Made by a program: the position numbers and the translations under genes. 24,394 bases of DNA from Smittium mucronatum (taxonomy: Eukaryota > Kickxellomycota > Harpellomycetes > Harpellales > Legeriomycetaceae): contig LSSL01002277.1 of NCBI GenBank assembly GCA_001953115.1, positions 1-24,394 on the forward strand, written 5' to 3'. Below the pieces are notes generated by a model. The model was given only the letters and a program-made list of their open reading frames with translations, searched no databases and was not told the DNA's origin. This document shows positions 1 to 12,399 of the stretch, piece by piece. Position 1 is the first letter of the stretch, and each line of letters starts with the position of its first letter.

Positions 1-85
1 CAGAGTTTAAGTGATTCACCAGCCCCCTTGAACCAATGCCCTCGAGGTCTGGAGCTGCTAAAGCGGCAGAGGGGAGTAGGGCGAA
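1..85 (-). repeat. GC-rich dispersed element, left copy
   Basis: This block is conspicuously GC-rich against its surroundings and stops abruptly at a T-run near base 87. Read on the minus strand, bases 40 to 19 match the plus strand at 24296-24317 at 19 of 22 positions without gaps, so the two window ends carry diverged relatives in opposite orientation. It contains the palindrome CCTCGAGG (40-47) and a small stem, CTGC at 55-58 with GCAG at 66-69, so the family may form a structured RNA or be a SINE-like repeat. There is no open frame. It may be truncated by the window edge. The family is not recognised. Confidence 0.55.
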
Positions 86-186
86 ATTTTTTTTAATTTT
101 TTTAATTTTTTTTTCAATGTTTTAATAACTTTTTATTAACCTTAAAAAAAAAATTACATTAAAAAAAACTCATCCGAATCATCTGA
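86..186. other. A/T homopolymer-rich junction
   Basis: Runs of T and then A separate the GC-rich left element from the decayed coding region that follows. I see no gene or defined signal. The runs could be an old tail of the GC-rich repeat if that repeat is retroposed, but this is only inference. Confidence 0.3.
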
Positions 187-982
187 AATAATATTAAAAA
201 ATCAAAAAATTCCAAATACAGATCAAGCTACATATTTGGATTACATAATGAACAACTAATGGGTCGTTCTATGACCATAAAGAAATATATAAGTAAGACA
301 AGAAGGGTTTTAACGTTACTCATATATTTTTTTAGTGGCACCAACCACTTTTTATCCTAAAAATAAAATTTTTAGATTCGGTTCTGATGCATTTTGAATG
401 TTACGGAGCTGATAAACTAGGTATGAATGAAACCAGACTCAATATGATCCAAACCTGAATCTACAAAGATAGAATAATGGTTTTCAATTTGGGTAATTCT
501 ACGGTTATGGAACTTTTACAAGAAGAACGGGTGAAAATTTCTGTCTTCTTAAAAACCATCACTGCTTTAGAGAATGCTTATCACAATTGGACAAATTTAT
601 ATAAGTTATTTTTGATATTATAAAGCTGAAAATTAAGGACAGAACTCGGATTAATTACAGTCTTAGCAAAATCGATAGAAAACCCCGAATTAAAAATTCT
701 ATGGAATGAAATCTCAAAAAAATACAGCTGACTGAAATTAATTGATTAAAAAATCGTTAAATAACTACATAAATCCCGATTGAAAATTAGATATAAAATA
801 TATCAGACTTATTTGGGAATAATTATCCCATAGGTGAATATAAAACTCTGTATCATCACAAAAAATTCATTTTATACGGGTGGAATACCAAAGCAGAATT
901 TTATTTTTCATTTTTGAGTTTTTTTAAATATGAATTCCATGTTGAAAATTTTATGAATCCATTCCTGCACATAAAATCTTAA
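187..982 (+). pseudogene. Decayed protein gene, unrecognised
   Basis: This stretch is less A+T-rich than the following desert and reads like protein in a patchwork of frames. From about 384 to 811 one frame gives fragments such as HFECYGADKLGMNETRLN, QEERVKISVFLKTITALENA and ENPELKILWNEISKKYS. It is interrupted by TGA at 456, TAA at 621, TGA at 627 and 729, and TAA at 747 and 762. Around 797-830 the coding-like frame shifts, and 61 codons stay open to TAA at 980-982, with fragments YPIGEYKTLYHHKKFILYGW and NTKAEFYFSFLSFFKYEFHV. Before 395 a third patch (YSYIFLVAPTTFYPKNKIFR) lies in that same later frame. All three stop codons and more than one indel point to a dead gene rather than a recoded one. 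I do not recognise the family. It may be a mobile-element or host gene. That it was coding is moderately likely; its identity is unknown. Confidence 0.42.
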
Positions 983-1164
983 TTAAATGTGATGTAATTA
1001 ATAGTTTTTTAAATAAATAGGCATTTTTTTTAAAAGTCTTTCTTGTGTAATCAAATTCTATAAGATCATCTCCCACTTTATTTTATTTCCTTTTTTTATA
1101 TTAGAGAAATTTATTGAATCGCAAATATTATCAAAAGGCTTATTTTAATTATTGACCAATTTTG

Positions 1165-1192
1165 ATATATATATATGTGTGTGTGTGTGTGT
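1165..1192. repeat. Compound microsatellite (AT)6(GT)8
   Basis: Six AT units at 1165-1176 run directly into eight GT units at 1177-1192. It is the only GT/CA microsatellite I noticed in the window. Confidence 0.9.
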
Positions 1193-2950
1193 TTATTTGT
1201 TTGCTGTATTTAAATTTGACCTAATGTTAAATTTGATTAGTAAATCTTAGGTTATATCCTTACCTAAATTTGATAATTTTACATTAATTTTTATTTCATA
1301 TAATTTTTAACCGAATTTCTATTGGTTTTAATTTTTACACAACCTTTCAATCAAAAAATGATTTTTTTGAATTTTTTTTTTATCAAATATATTTTTTGGA
1401 TAAATATTAGCTATTAATATACCATTTTGGGTTTAATATTAAAAAAATTCAACCTTCCATTAAATTTTAATATAGATTTTTTAGTTTAAGCATATAAAAG
1501 ATATTAGAAATAATTAAATATTTGAGCGTAAAAAATATACATTATCCAAATCATATATTGTATTTTTTATCTTTACAATCAATCAATTCAAGATAATTTT
1601 TACGTTCTATTTTATTTATTTCGATTTGTTGCATTTTTAAATTATATCACTGTAGCACTATATTAATGATTTGAAATCTGAAATCATATCAAATTATGAG
1701 GATATTAATTTAAATTTAAACTCAAAAATAAAATATATTAAGAAATACAGCCCATCCTTAATTTTGCCATCTTTATTAAATAGAAATTTGGTGCGCATTA
1801 AATTTGATAAAATAGAGAATTTTTTAAGATTATAAATTTCAATTTTCTTATTAATGCCATATTAGATTTTTTTATTATTGCTTTTCGATCAATTATATGA
1901 TTTCTCCCTTATTAATCTTAACTGATTTATTTGGTATTATTATATAAAAAAATATATAAATATTCCAAGAATATTAATAAATCGAATTTTATATTTATTT
2001 TACATGTTAAATAATAAACGAAAATATTTATACATATTATTTTAGTCTTATTTTGTCGCTTAATTTATACATTTAATAAGTTACAAATATTTATAAAATA
2101 TTATAAAAGTATATATAAAATATACGATTTTAGATTATAAAAAGCTTCTAGAAATAAATATTTATAAATAAAAAACCCAAAAAATGATATAGGTTTATAA
2201 TAAATAATATTTTATATAAATTTTAAATAAAACTTTAAAATCATTAAATTTTAGAGATTTATTTGATGGACTTACTGTTATTATAAAATTAATAATCAAT
2301 ATTTTATATATTAAAAAACAGGTAAATTTTTCTCAATTGAATTATTATATCATATTTATTCTATTTTATATAAAAATTCAAAATAACGTTCAATATTTAG
2401 GTTGAATAAAAATTCAAAAAAAATTATTATATTTTTATTGCAAAAAAAAACAGCTTTAATTTCAAGAGATTAGATTTTCAGCAAATATTTATAGATTTAT
2501 TCCAATTTATAAAATAAAAAATTTAGATTTTTTTATTAATTTTATTTTTTGGCCTAAACCCAATAAATTTTCTGCTAAAAATTATATGAAATCGAAATTG
2601 GTGCTATACGATAAATATAAATCAAAATTACATATATTCTGATACGTGTTAATTTTTTTTTTTTTTTTGAATTAGGTTCAGAATATAATTGAAAACCCCA
2701 ATTTAAAATAGCCTAACCTAACCCAAATTTTTATATTATAATTATTATTTGACTAATTGTTGAATATTTTCTGAAGAAAGAATCAATTAAATAAAAAAAA
2801 ATCCTTATTTCTTATTTTAAAACAAAACATTATCACTCTTGGTATTTAATAGCAATTAATATATTTTTATTAGGCTAAATTTTAAAATTCAATAAAATTT
2901 GGTAAATTTGAATCAATTTGCTAATTAATAATCAAAAATTAAATTATGCG

Positions 2951-3060
2951 TCGAATTAATTTAAAAAAACAATTCAAATATATATTGGTAAATTTAAATC
3001 GGATTAATTTAAAAAAAAAATTTAGTATACATTGGTAAATTTAAATCGGATTAAATTTAA
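2951..3060. repeat. Tandem repeat, about 47-48 bp unit
   Basis: Two adjacent units (about 2951-2998 and 2999-3045) plus a partial third share a TCG(A/G)ATTAATTTAAA start and an ATTGGTAAATTTAAATC end. A 23-base segment is repeated exactly at 2984-3006 and 3031-3053, a period of 47. A more diverged relative of the end motif lies near 2900. There is no coding content. Confidence 0.7.
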
Positions 3061-3732
3061 AAAATTAAAAAAAAGCTCCGAAATTAATCAAAAATTTCTA
3101 ATTAAAAATAAAATATATTATATTATATATTTCTCGGGTTAATTTATACCGTAGAACTTATTTGCATTTTGATACTCATCATTCTTATGGATTTAGTCAA
3201 AAAAATTAAAATTTTAATTTATTTAAATTTATAAGTTTCTGGTGTGGTTTTGATATCATATTATACATAAATTCACTATCCAAACTCTGTAATACTTAAC
3301 CATTTTTGACTTTAATTTCAAAAACATTCTAAAAAAAAGCTATTATATCTACTTTTCTCAATTAAAAAAAGAGTATTTATGGTTTAAAGACTTTTAAAAA
3401 TGCACAACTTTGAATATTAAATACTCTTCATTTCGGTTTTTTCTAACCATTTTAAAACATTTTTTTACCTAATATAATTCAAAATTTACCAATGTAATCT
3501 TAAATCGGTTTTTTTTACTTAAATCAACACATAGATGCCTTTTTTTGGGTTTTTTAACACTATAAGATCCAACTTTACTTAATTTTATTCCTTTCATCGA
3601 TTTTTACTTGATTTTATTCCATAACATTTTTTAAAGTATCTTTCCCTCTAAAAACTTTTTAAAAAAGAGAAATCGATATTATTCAAAAAATTAAAATAAA
3701 AATAAAAGGTTTTCTAAAATCTATGTGTATTA

Positions 3733-3757
3733 AAAATTTAAAATTTAAAATTTAAAA
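3733..3757. repeat. Short tandem repeat (AAAATTT)3
   Basis: Three consecutive AAAATTT units followed by an A run. It is a low-complexity tract typical of this desert. Confidence 0.75.
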
Positions 3758-4876
3758 AGTACAATTTTTAACTCGATGAAACTTAGCAAAAAGATGAGAG
3801 ATAAATTTTCATTTCGATATTTGATGTTCGGTTTATCTAATCTTTAGATCACTTTGTTCTTTTCCAGTTTCTAGATTCATAAAATTATGAGCCAGAAATG
3901 GCCTATATCAATGTTAAAATAAGTATATGAGTGGTAAATTATTATTTAATTTAATTTTAGTATTATTTCTATAACATATCTTTATTTATATAATAAAAAA
4001 TGTGCAATAGATTATATTTATTTTAATAAAATGCTAAATTTTCAACATTTTCTAATATAGCATAAAAGAAATTTATTATGAATTTTTCACTATTTCAAAC
4101 CCTCATCAATATTATAATATTTTTTATTGATGCATATAAACATATTTAAAATATATAGGAATGTAAATTTTTAATGTTATTTTAAAAAAATCTTTATTTC
4201 TAGAAAAAATTTATCGATAAATCCGTGTTCTTTTTTTTTTAGACTAACTATTTATTTCAAAATTTATTAGTGAAAATTTCCTATATTTATATTAAAAGTC
4301 TCAATTATGTATAAAAATTAAAAATAAGCAAGTTTTTTTTGGATTTAATAGAAACGAAAAAAAATCAAAATCAATCAAAAATGAGGTAATTGTATTGATT
4401 TGAGCTCACAAAAAATCATAATTTTTACTTTTTGTTCAGAAAATGGTATGAAAATAAAAAAAGCTAAATTTTATTAAAATCTATAAATAATAATGATAAT
4501 AATAATAATGTGAAATCTTTTAAATTTGATTAAATTAAGATATGCAAGATTTAATAAAAACAAAGTTTTAATAGATATAATCGTCTTATTTTAATAGAGA
4601 TTATTCATATATATATGAATCAATTGTGTTTTCTGATCATTTCCAATCTTTTACTGCGAGATTATGAATATTTTTTCGACTTATATAATTTATTTTTTTG
4701 AACATTAGATCTCATTAAGAATTTTTTCTTTTAATTTTTGATATGTTTCTTTTTACAAAACAATTTTTAGAAGATATTTTTATATATATAAAAGCTCTCT
4801 ATTTCTATTTTTTCTATAATTTGTGATTTTATTTTAAAATTTTAAAATAATTTAAGGTTTTGGTTTGTTTTTTACG

Positions 4877-4893
4877 ATATATATATATATATA
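4877..4893. repeat. AT microsatellite
   Basis: An uninterrupted alternating A/T tract of 17 bases. Confidence 0.85.
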
Positions 4894-5070
4894 GTAATAC
4901 CTCTAAATTAATGAAATTTGTCAAAATAAATGTACTATAATGAGTTTTGATGTTCTTTCTTATGGTTCAAGGAAAAAACTGACTTTTCTATAAAATATTT
5001 ATTAAACACGATTAAAATTTAAAAACGTTTTATTTAAGGCTATTTATTTTAACCGAGTATTAATTATGAA

Positions 5071-5090
5071 TTATTATTATTATTATTATT
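5071..5090. repeat. TTA microsatellite
   Basis: Six TTA units plus a partial one in plus orientation. It is the same trinucleotide class as the longer TAA tract at 18728-18763, on the opposite strand. Confidence 0.85.
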
Positions 5091-8000
5091 TTATAAGGAT
5101 ATTTTTGTAAATTTTCTTTGATATTATATGTATGAAATCCTTGTTTCATTGTTTTTGGGGCTTTTCATACAAATAATTGTTATATATGTGATTGAAAAAA
5201 AAAACTTTTTAGTCAAATTTGTCCCAATAAACATCTATTAAAAGTTGTAAAAATATAATAAGGGATGATATATGGTACTAAATATGATTAAAATTGGTAT
5301 TATATATAACATTTTTGGATATATTTAAAGGCTCAAATCTTAAAATTTTGATTCCAAACTACTTTAAGCTCCTTAGTTTCCAAAAAATGAAAAACAGGGT
5401 CAATACATTTCTAAGTTCATAATAGTTAAATAAATATCTATTTAAAGGTATTTTGAAAGTCAAACTAATTTTTTTTTCAATTTTCTTATTCTTTTACTCT
5501 TGTATAATTTATAATTAATTTTATAATTTTCAAGGTTTATTTTTTTACATACAGTCATTTTAACGAAAATAACGAAAGAAAATATTTCTTATCATATTTT
5601 TATCATTTAAAAAAATATAAAATTATTTTTTATTTTTATTCATAAATTCCTCTAAATTTACTCTTCTACACTTTAAAAAATACGAATATGGTGATTTTTT
5701 TATTATTTTTATGTTTTTTAACTACTCGATTGTTTTTTTAGCGTGCTGCTTTCCCGATGATACCACGAATATACTTATTTTACATAAATATATCGTTTTA
5801 AACTTTTAAAATTAATTAAATCACATCTTAAAAAAAATTCAAAAAATGTATTTCTTTTGGAAATTTTAAATTTTATTTACTCTATAAAAAATTATTAAAT
5901 AAATAAATTCAAAATGTGATAAAAAATTTGATTTAAATCAAAAAATCTATAGTTATATATCAATATTATCAAAATCAATGAAATTTATTGTGGAATTAAT
6001 TGATCTATTAACTTATAATTTCATAATTTTTTCGTTTAATTATCAAAATCTTTTTAAAATGTATAAGTATTTTTAAAAATTTAAAATATAGATTTGATTT
6101 TTTGATTTTAAGCTCTAATTTTAAAACCAATTTTTCAAACTTTCTTATTTATACTCGAGCTAAAATTCTATGGATATCAACGATATTTTTTTAAAAAGAA
6201 GATTTTCTTAATTTAAATTTTGGTGGATGTGGTTTTATACAAAAATTTTATATTGAGATATATAGATTTTAATTTTTTTTAAAAAAAACACATATCTTTC
6301 ATATGATTATTTTCTGATTTTCGATAAAAATTACATACATAGATATGAAGCTAAATCAATTTATAAATAAAAAAATTATATTAGGCTCTATTTATATGAT
6401 TAGAAATCAAAATCTAGAAAACGTTAAAAAATTTATTATTTTTATTTAATTTTAGAAATATTTAAAATTTGAGGCTGAGAAACTCCCCATAGAATATTTC
6501 AGATCTATAAGATAATGTATTAGAACTTCCTCTAATTATATTAGAACAAAATTTATCTTATAAATTAATGTTATTTTTTTATATAGCAGAATATTTCAAA
6601 TTAAAATTGATAATATTAATGATTTTTTAGCCTATAATAGTTTTTTTTTCAAAATCATTGTTCTTTTTAGTAATTCATTGTAAAAATCCATTGTGTAAAT
6701 TATTTATATATTTTAAATGGTGAAAAATTTGTAAATTAGGTCCAAGTACTGGTTGTAATTTTTTTTTTTTCAATAATTTCATTATAAATTTTTCTTCGTT
6801 TTCGGAATTAGTTTGATATATTTCATATCGATTTAAAAAAATTATTTCATTTGCTATAATTTTTCTTTTGTGTGATTATATATACCTTAAATTTTATTAA
6901 TTTTTTTGATTATTTTTCAAAATTTTGAAAACCTTGAAACCTTATTAAGTTCATCATTTTTATTTTTCGAAATTTATTAAAAAAACCCCCGTTTTTTAAA
7001 ATTCAATAACCCCCTAAAAATCACTTGAGACGAATTTAAAATAAGTTTTTTTTAAATTTAAAACAAAATAAAATATTTAGGTTTAAATCGCAATTAACAA
7101 TTAATAGTTTTTTTTCTATAATACTGTAAAAATTTTAATTTTCCACATCTAGCGCTTTTTTAAGAAAAAATAACATAATTTAACGTAACATAATATTTCA
7201 AAAAGTGCTTTTATTATGAAATTTCTAGGAATTTAACTTATCTTAACTAATAACTAAAATCAAATCAAATATTAGATACAGTATCTATCATATTTTAGTA
7301 TGTTTAAACCCATTTTTAAGATAAATTAATTATGTTTTTTAGGGAATTTTTTTTTCATTGTTAAAAAAAAAGTTTTTAGTTACATAATACTGCAATTTAA
7401 TACAAATTTTTTTTACAGTTAGAGAAAACTTTTTCTAATTTGGAGAGTATTTTCTATTTTATTTGAACCATCGCATCATATATTTCGAAAAATAATTTTA
7501 TTGGAATAATTTTACCATTTACAACAAATTCATATTTAGCACCCAAAAAAATGAAAATGACGATTTTTAAAGTCATGAAAAATTAAAAATTAAAAGAAAA
7601 GAATTTATTTAAAGTTAATTGACCTTCATTTTTTAAAAAAATTGGAAAATATAACATTTTCTATACTATAAGCTCATTATTTTTGTGGTTGATGATAATA
7701 ATTAACTATTTTTTTGAACATATTAGACATATTAAATTGATCGTAACATTTTTTTTGTTCCATTAAAACTTTTTCTATTTGCTTTTTAATCGCTTCAAAA
7801 TATGATTTCTCCTATTTCTTAGTTAATATATATCAACCTCGTTTATTCAAGTGAAATACTCTGCATTAAAATATTTTCATTATGAAAAAAATAGGATGAA
7901 TGACTCAAGTTACATATTAACGATTCAATAAGAGAAGGAAAATTAGCCTCTAACTATATAAATTAATTTTATAAACCATAAATATTATGTCTCAAAAAAT

Positions 8001-8523
8001 TTAAAAATAAAAATTATCTAACCGTAAAATACAGTCTCTAATTATTATTTTTTAATTATATAAAAAAAATCCCCTCAATATTGTAATTTTGTGTCTCTAA
8101 TCATAATTTTTCATTTCCAAAGCAATTAAAAACCATGTAAAATAACCTAAAAATACATTTTTATCAATAATTTTTGTTATTATCACCCTTTATATATATC
8201 AAATAAGTATAAAATATAAACTTATATTAATCTAAACACCAAAAAAATTGAAAAAAGTTGTTATTAATTTATATTCGAAAAATCATTTCTTGTATTTATA
8301 AAGATAAAATTTTTTTAACTAAATTGGCTCTTTTATAAAAAATTATAATTTACATATTGTCGATTTTTTTTCCCAATTTTTTTTTATTATAGTTGATAAT
8401 TTACATATTTATTTTTTTATCGAACCTTGGATTAATATAAAATAGTATTAATACCATAAATATTTTATTTAGGGAAAAATTTTATATAGTGGATTACGTT
8501 TGCATTTTTTCAAAGATATACTA

Positions 8524-8543
8524 GAAAAGAAAAGAAAAGAAAA
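8524..8543. repeat. Pentanucleotide repeat (GAAAA)4
   Basis: Four exact GAAAA units, followed directly by a short A/T tract. Confidence 0.85.
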
Positions 8544-8781
8544 TTTTTTTCAAGCATAACTTATTTCAAATAATTAGCTCTATTTAAGTTATAAAGAAAA
8601 TAATAACATTTAGGGTTTTTAATTTTATATTATACAATAAAGTTTTGATTAAAATAATATTAAATTAGAAATGAGTAATCGATAGGAATTTATTTGAAAA
8701 TTTTATTATTAAAAAGCCTCTTATAAACTAGTATTGGAGCTTTTAGTTCTGGGCTTAATAATTTAACATACATGTATTAAT

Positions 8782-8797
8782 TATATATATATATATA
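8782..8797. repeat. TA microsatellite
   Basis: An alternating T/A tract of 16 bases. Confidence 0.8.
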
Positions 8798-10293
8798 CAT
8801 CAAATCCTCTAAAGTTTCAAACAATTTCTAACTATAAAAAATATTGAAAAAAATTATTTAAAACACAATTGGGAAATTCTTGTTTAATTTAGATTTTTCT
8901 TAGTTATAATTTTCTAATTTAGAATTTCAAATTTATTAAAAAAATTTATTTGATATTGGAAAAAATCCATAAGTTGAAATAAGAAAATTTTATAATCAAT
9001 ATATACGGAGAAAAAAAATTTTTAAAAATTTTTTTCCGTCTTTTCTTTTCTTCGATTTTATTTTAAGTTAAAATCTAATGAAAATTATTTAAAACCCTTA
9101 TTGTTTATTCAGTTATTTACCATATTCTATCAAAATTATCCTAGATATTTTTTAAAAAAATGGAATGGCTTAAATCTAGATAAATAAAAAAATGTAATTT
9201 TTGACTAGAAATTTCCAAAAAATTATTCCAATTTTTAATTTTAATAATAATGACTTCTAATAAAACTCTTTATATAGCAAATGGAACAAAAAAAACTTCA
9301 TTTATGCTTTCATCTTATAAAATTTAAGAATTCTATCTTCAATATTTTTATTGAGCGGTGTTTAAATTATATTTTTTAAAATCAATTTAATTAATTTAAA
9401 TAAGTGGTCATAACCTAAAAAAATATTGATCGAAATAAAATTACGAAAACATTACTAGGATTAATACTAACTTAAAATATATTTTTGTTTTGATGCATTT
9501 TTTGAGCGATATTATAGCTAAAATTTAAAATTTGCTGCAATAAATTGATATATAAAAATGGTAACAAGAATCAAAAAAAAAAAAGAGGTTTTAAAGTATT
9601 AAGCAATATATATGTAGATATTTACTTTATTGTGCGAGATTATTATTAAAAACAGATTTTTTTTATTTAAAACATAGGATAAAATTTATTTAATCATAGC
9701 CAAGCTAATAAATTTATTAAAAAAACAATGGCTTTAATGAATTTTTCACGTTTTACCAATAGAAAACTTCTTATTGAAATATTAAATTTGAGCTAACCAA
9801 TAAATTTATACGTTATAACATGTTATTTTTTCCAAATTGGGAATGCGGTAAAGTTTTAATAGAGAAACTTCCGTACTCAAAGAGAATATCTCGTATTTAA
9901 TAAAATTTTCCTAAATAACCGTATAATGAAAAAATCAAATGTCAGATAGTTATAATAATTTTAAAAAAAAAATCAATTCATTTTTTGAAAGCCCCTTTTT
10001 TTAAAATTTCTTATATAATTATATATGAGCTTTTAGTTTTTTTTAATTTAAATCAAACAATGCTATTTTGTACAATAATTATGGATAAATATAACAAAAG
10101 TTAATAAAATAAAAACATCAGGATTATAATAAATTTTTTAAAAATATCCATCTAATATCAAATAAATCAAAATTTAATTTTTGTTATGAATATTATTGAT
10201 AAATCAGAGAATTATTTTTAGATCTCTCTAGTAATCTTATATATCTTGAAATTTTCTTTATAGGTATTAATATAATTTATCAAAAAATAATTT

Positions 10294-10306
10294 GGTGCCG
10301 GCCACC
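10294..10306. other. Isolated GC-rich 13-mer
   Basis: GGTGCCGGCCACC stands alone in deep A+T sequence. Its outer GGTG and CACC arms are inverted, so it can fold into a tiny hairpin. No function is assigned. It could be a chance remnant or a GC-cluster-like insertion. Confidence 0.3.
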
Positions 10307-10392
10307 ATCTTTAAAACCGTTTAAATTTGCTATTATATCTAGAGAAAATTCTATATATTTTTTGATGATATAGCATAAATAAGTTTTAAATA

Positions 10393-10614
10393 ATGCTAAT
10401 CTTTTTATTCTTTGAGCCAAAAAATATGTTTCAATCATGGAATAATATTAAAATTTCGATGATTAATTGTAACTCATATTCTCATAATTTCCGAATAATT
10501 TCAAGAGAAAAAACCCCACCAGAAATTTTAGTACAAAAACTTATGAAATCGCGAGTCTATATAATCAGTGTATACACAATTATTTTAATAATGAAAAAAA
10601 CTATTTTTGGATGA
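10393..10614 (+). CDS. Short ORF, 73 codons, doubtful gene
   Basis: An ATG-started frame encodes 73 residues rich in Ile, Lys and Phe, with the central stretch SREKTPPEILVQKLMKSR and a hydrophobic end (VYIISVYTIILI) that could span a membrane. I do not recognise a family. The flanks are ordinary A+T desert with no neighbouring gene. Frames of this length are expected by chance here, because roughly one codon in ten is a stop at this base composition. The opposite strand is also fairly open. It is most likely a chance frame or a small coding remnant. Confidence 0.12.
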   Translation: MLIFLFFEPKNMFQSWNNIKISMINCNSYSHNFRIISREKTPPEILVQKLMKSRVYIISVYTIILIMKKTIFG

Positions 10615-11391
10615 ATTTATATTTTCAAAAATATAAGCTTTAAAAGATTAAATGCAGAAAATCCCATCTCCTCATTATAAATTCATTTTATTTCTCAGTA
10701 TTTTTTAATTTAAATTGTAGCTGTTTTCGATTATATATTTTAAAATAAAATATAGTTTCATTACAAAAACCAACCTAAAGTCAAAAAAAAAAACCACAAA
10801 TTGATTAAAATTAAACTCAAAATTTTAAAATACTCTAAAAACTCAACAAGAAATTTGTTTGTAAATAAAACTCCTGTTTGAAAGTAACTATTAAATCGGT
10901 ACGCAGAAAATATGTAAAAAAAACTAACAAATGTATAAGTTATGAGGATAAAATCAACATATGAATTTTACAGATGATACAATCTTAAAAAAGACAAAAA
11001 TTTAGATATACTTTTAATACTATTATAGAAAAAATATATATTTGATTCTTATAATTTTAAAACCAGTTTATTAATAAAACTATAAAATTTTAATTCAATT
11101 TTTTTCAAATTTAACGGTTTCAAATATGAAATAAATATCCATTTAAAAGACTATATTATACCTAAAAAATTTTAATTGTTTTAAATAATATAAAATAAAT
11201 TATAGGGCTTTATTTGGATATTTTGGCAATAAATTTCATTGCTTCCATTTGCTAGACACAAAAAAAAATCTAAAATATCATATTTACATTAATGCAGATG
11301 GTTTATTATTACATCGAATATGGTTTTAGGAAATATAAAAAATTATTTTTCTTAATCTAATTTGAAAAAATTAATATTTTTGTATTTATAA
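10615..11391. other. Intergenic A+T-rich stretch
   Basis: No gene or defined signal seen; homopolymers and short A/T repeats only. Confidence 0.5.
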
Positions 11392-11688
11392 AATCCATCT
11401 AAAGATATTTTCAACACCACCCCCCCACCTATTTTAAACACCCAATATCCTGTTCAAATTTATTTTTATTTTTATGAAAATTTGGTACTGAATTGGTCAA
11501 TTTTCTTTATAAAGCTCGGATTTTTTCTAAAAACTGATAAGCCAGTCAAATTTGCTGAAAAACATGCATTTTATATTTATTTTCCAATTCAAAAAATGAG
11601 CTTTTTTATAACATATTTAGATTTTTTGAGGAATTTTTCAATATTATACGATAAGTACAATAATTATTGTAAACATAATTTTATCTAA
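11392..11688 (+). other. 98-codon stop-free frame, no ATG at start
   Basis: The plus-strand frame is open from after TAA at 11389-11391 to TAA at 11686-11688, the longest uninterrupted frame I found. A TTG at 11482 would give a 68-residue product. The translation includes NTTPPPILNTQYPVQIYF, then KTDKPVKFAEKHAFYIYFPI and FITYLDFLRNFSILYDKYNN, with mixed polar and hydrophobic residues. A run of C (11413-11429, encoding TTPPP) sits at its upstream end. No family is recognised and there is no ATG near the start, so it could be an exon or gene fragment that lost its beginning, or the longest chance frame in the window. A frame this long is near the limit of what chance would give here. Confidence 0.22.
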
Positions 11689-12399
11689 ATGTAAAAAATT
11701 AATGAATGGATTTGTAGAGTATTAAATTATTTAAAAAAAAATCGAAAATTTTTATGAGGTTTTTTTATTTTTTAAAGTATAAAATTGTGGGGAAAGTATC
11801 TTTTTGTAAGACAATTGGTGTAAATAACAAATAAATCGACTTATTTTTGTATAGTAGAGATCATAAGTACATTTATAAAATAATTTTGACTATAAATATA
11901 TAATTTATTTACTTTTAAAAGTATACAATTTTGTTTAACACTTTTTATTATTTATTAATGGCTTGATTTTTTTAGGGGGTAATATTTATATATATATTAA
12001 TTATTTGTTAAATAAAGTTATTCTTTATTCAAAAATAAATTTTAATGATTAAAAATATAATTCCATTTATTTTCATAGTACAGTAAAAAAATATAACTAT
12101 GTCTTCAATTAAGTTTAAATAACTCTAAAACCACAAAGTAAATAAAAATCAGTCAATTAGAAAACTTTGAAGTCAATGATTTGAATCCTTTACATAAAAC
12201 TAATATCAGGGCAGGGAATTTTTCTTTCTTCTTTCATTGGTTGTGAGTAAATAAAAACTTCAATTGGACTTTTTTTTATAAAATTTATTTAGAGATAATA
12301 TCTATCATATAAAATGAAATGAAATAAAATATCGGTTTAATTAAATTTAAAGTAGAGGTAAAATTTAATCGAGATAGAGATAAGGGTATGGATCTTTTT
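11689..12399. other. Intergenic stretch next to the retroelement 3' end
   Basis: No gene seen. The 3' end of the minus-strand LINE is probably in or near this interval, but I could not find a clear tail, target-site duplication or boundary. Confidence 0.4.

Larger units (their letters stand above)
983..10392. other. A+T-rich desert without genes
   Basis: I see nothing that supports a gene on either strand in about 9.4 kb. The sequence is dominated by A and T runs, short AT and TTA microsatellites and scattered isolated G or C. No open frame reaches 60 codons with a start codon. CA, TG and CG dinucleotides remain present, so the composition does not look like repeat-induced point mutation. 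The listed microsatellites and the 47-base tandem repeat are the only structures I could mark. Confidence 0.6.

Noticed and set aside
1..85. Part of an rRNA gene at the left end
   Set aside because: Short phrases such as CCAATGCC recall LSU rRNA, but no extended conserved rRNA stretch follows and the block ends abruptly.
187..982. Reassigned stop codons (alternative genetic code) keeping this region open
   Set aside because: Stops of all three kinds would need reassignment and the coding-like text also changes frame. The LINE remnant shows the same mixture, so decay is simpler.
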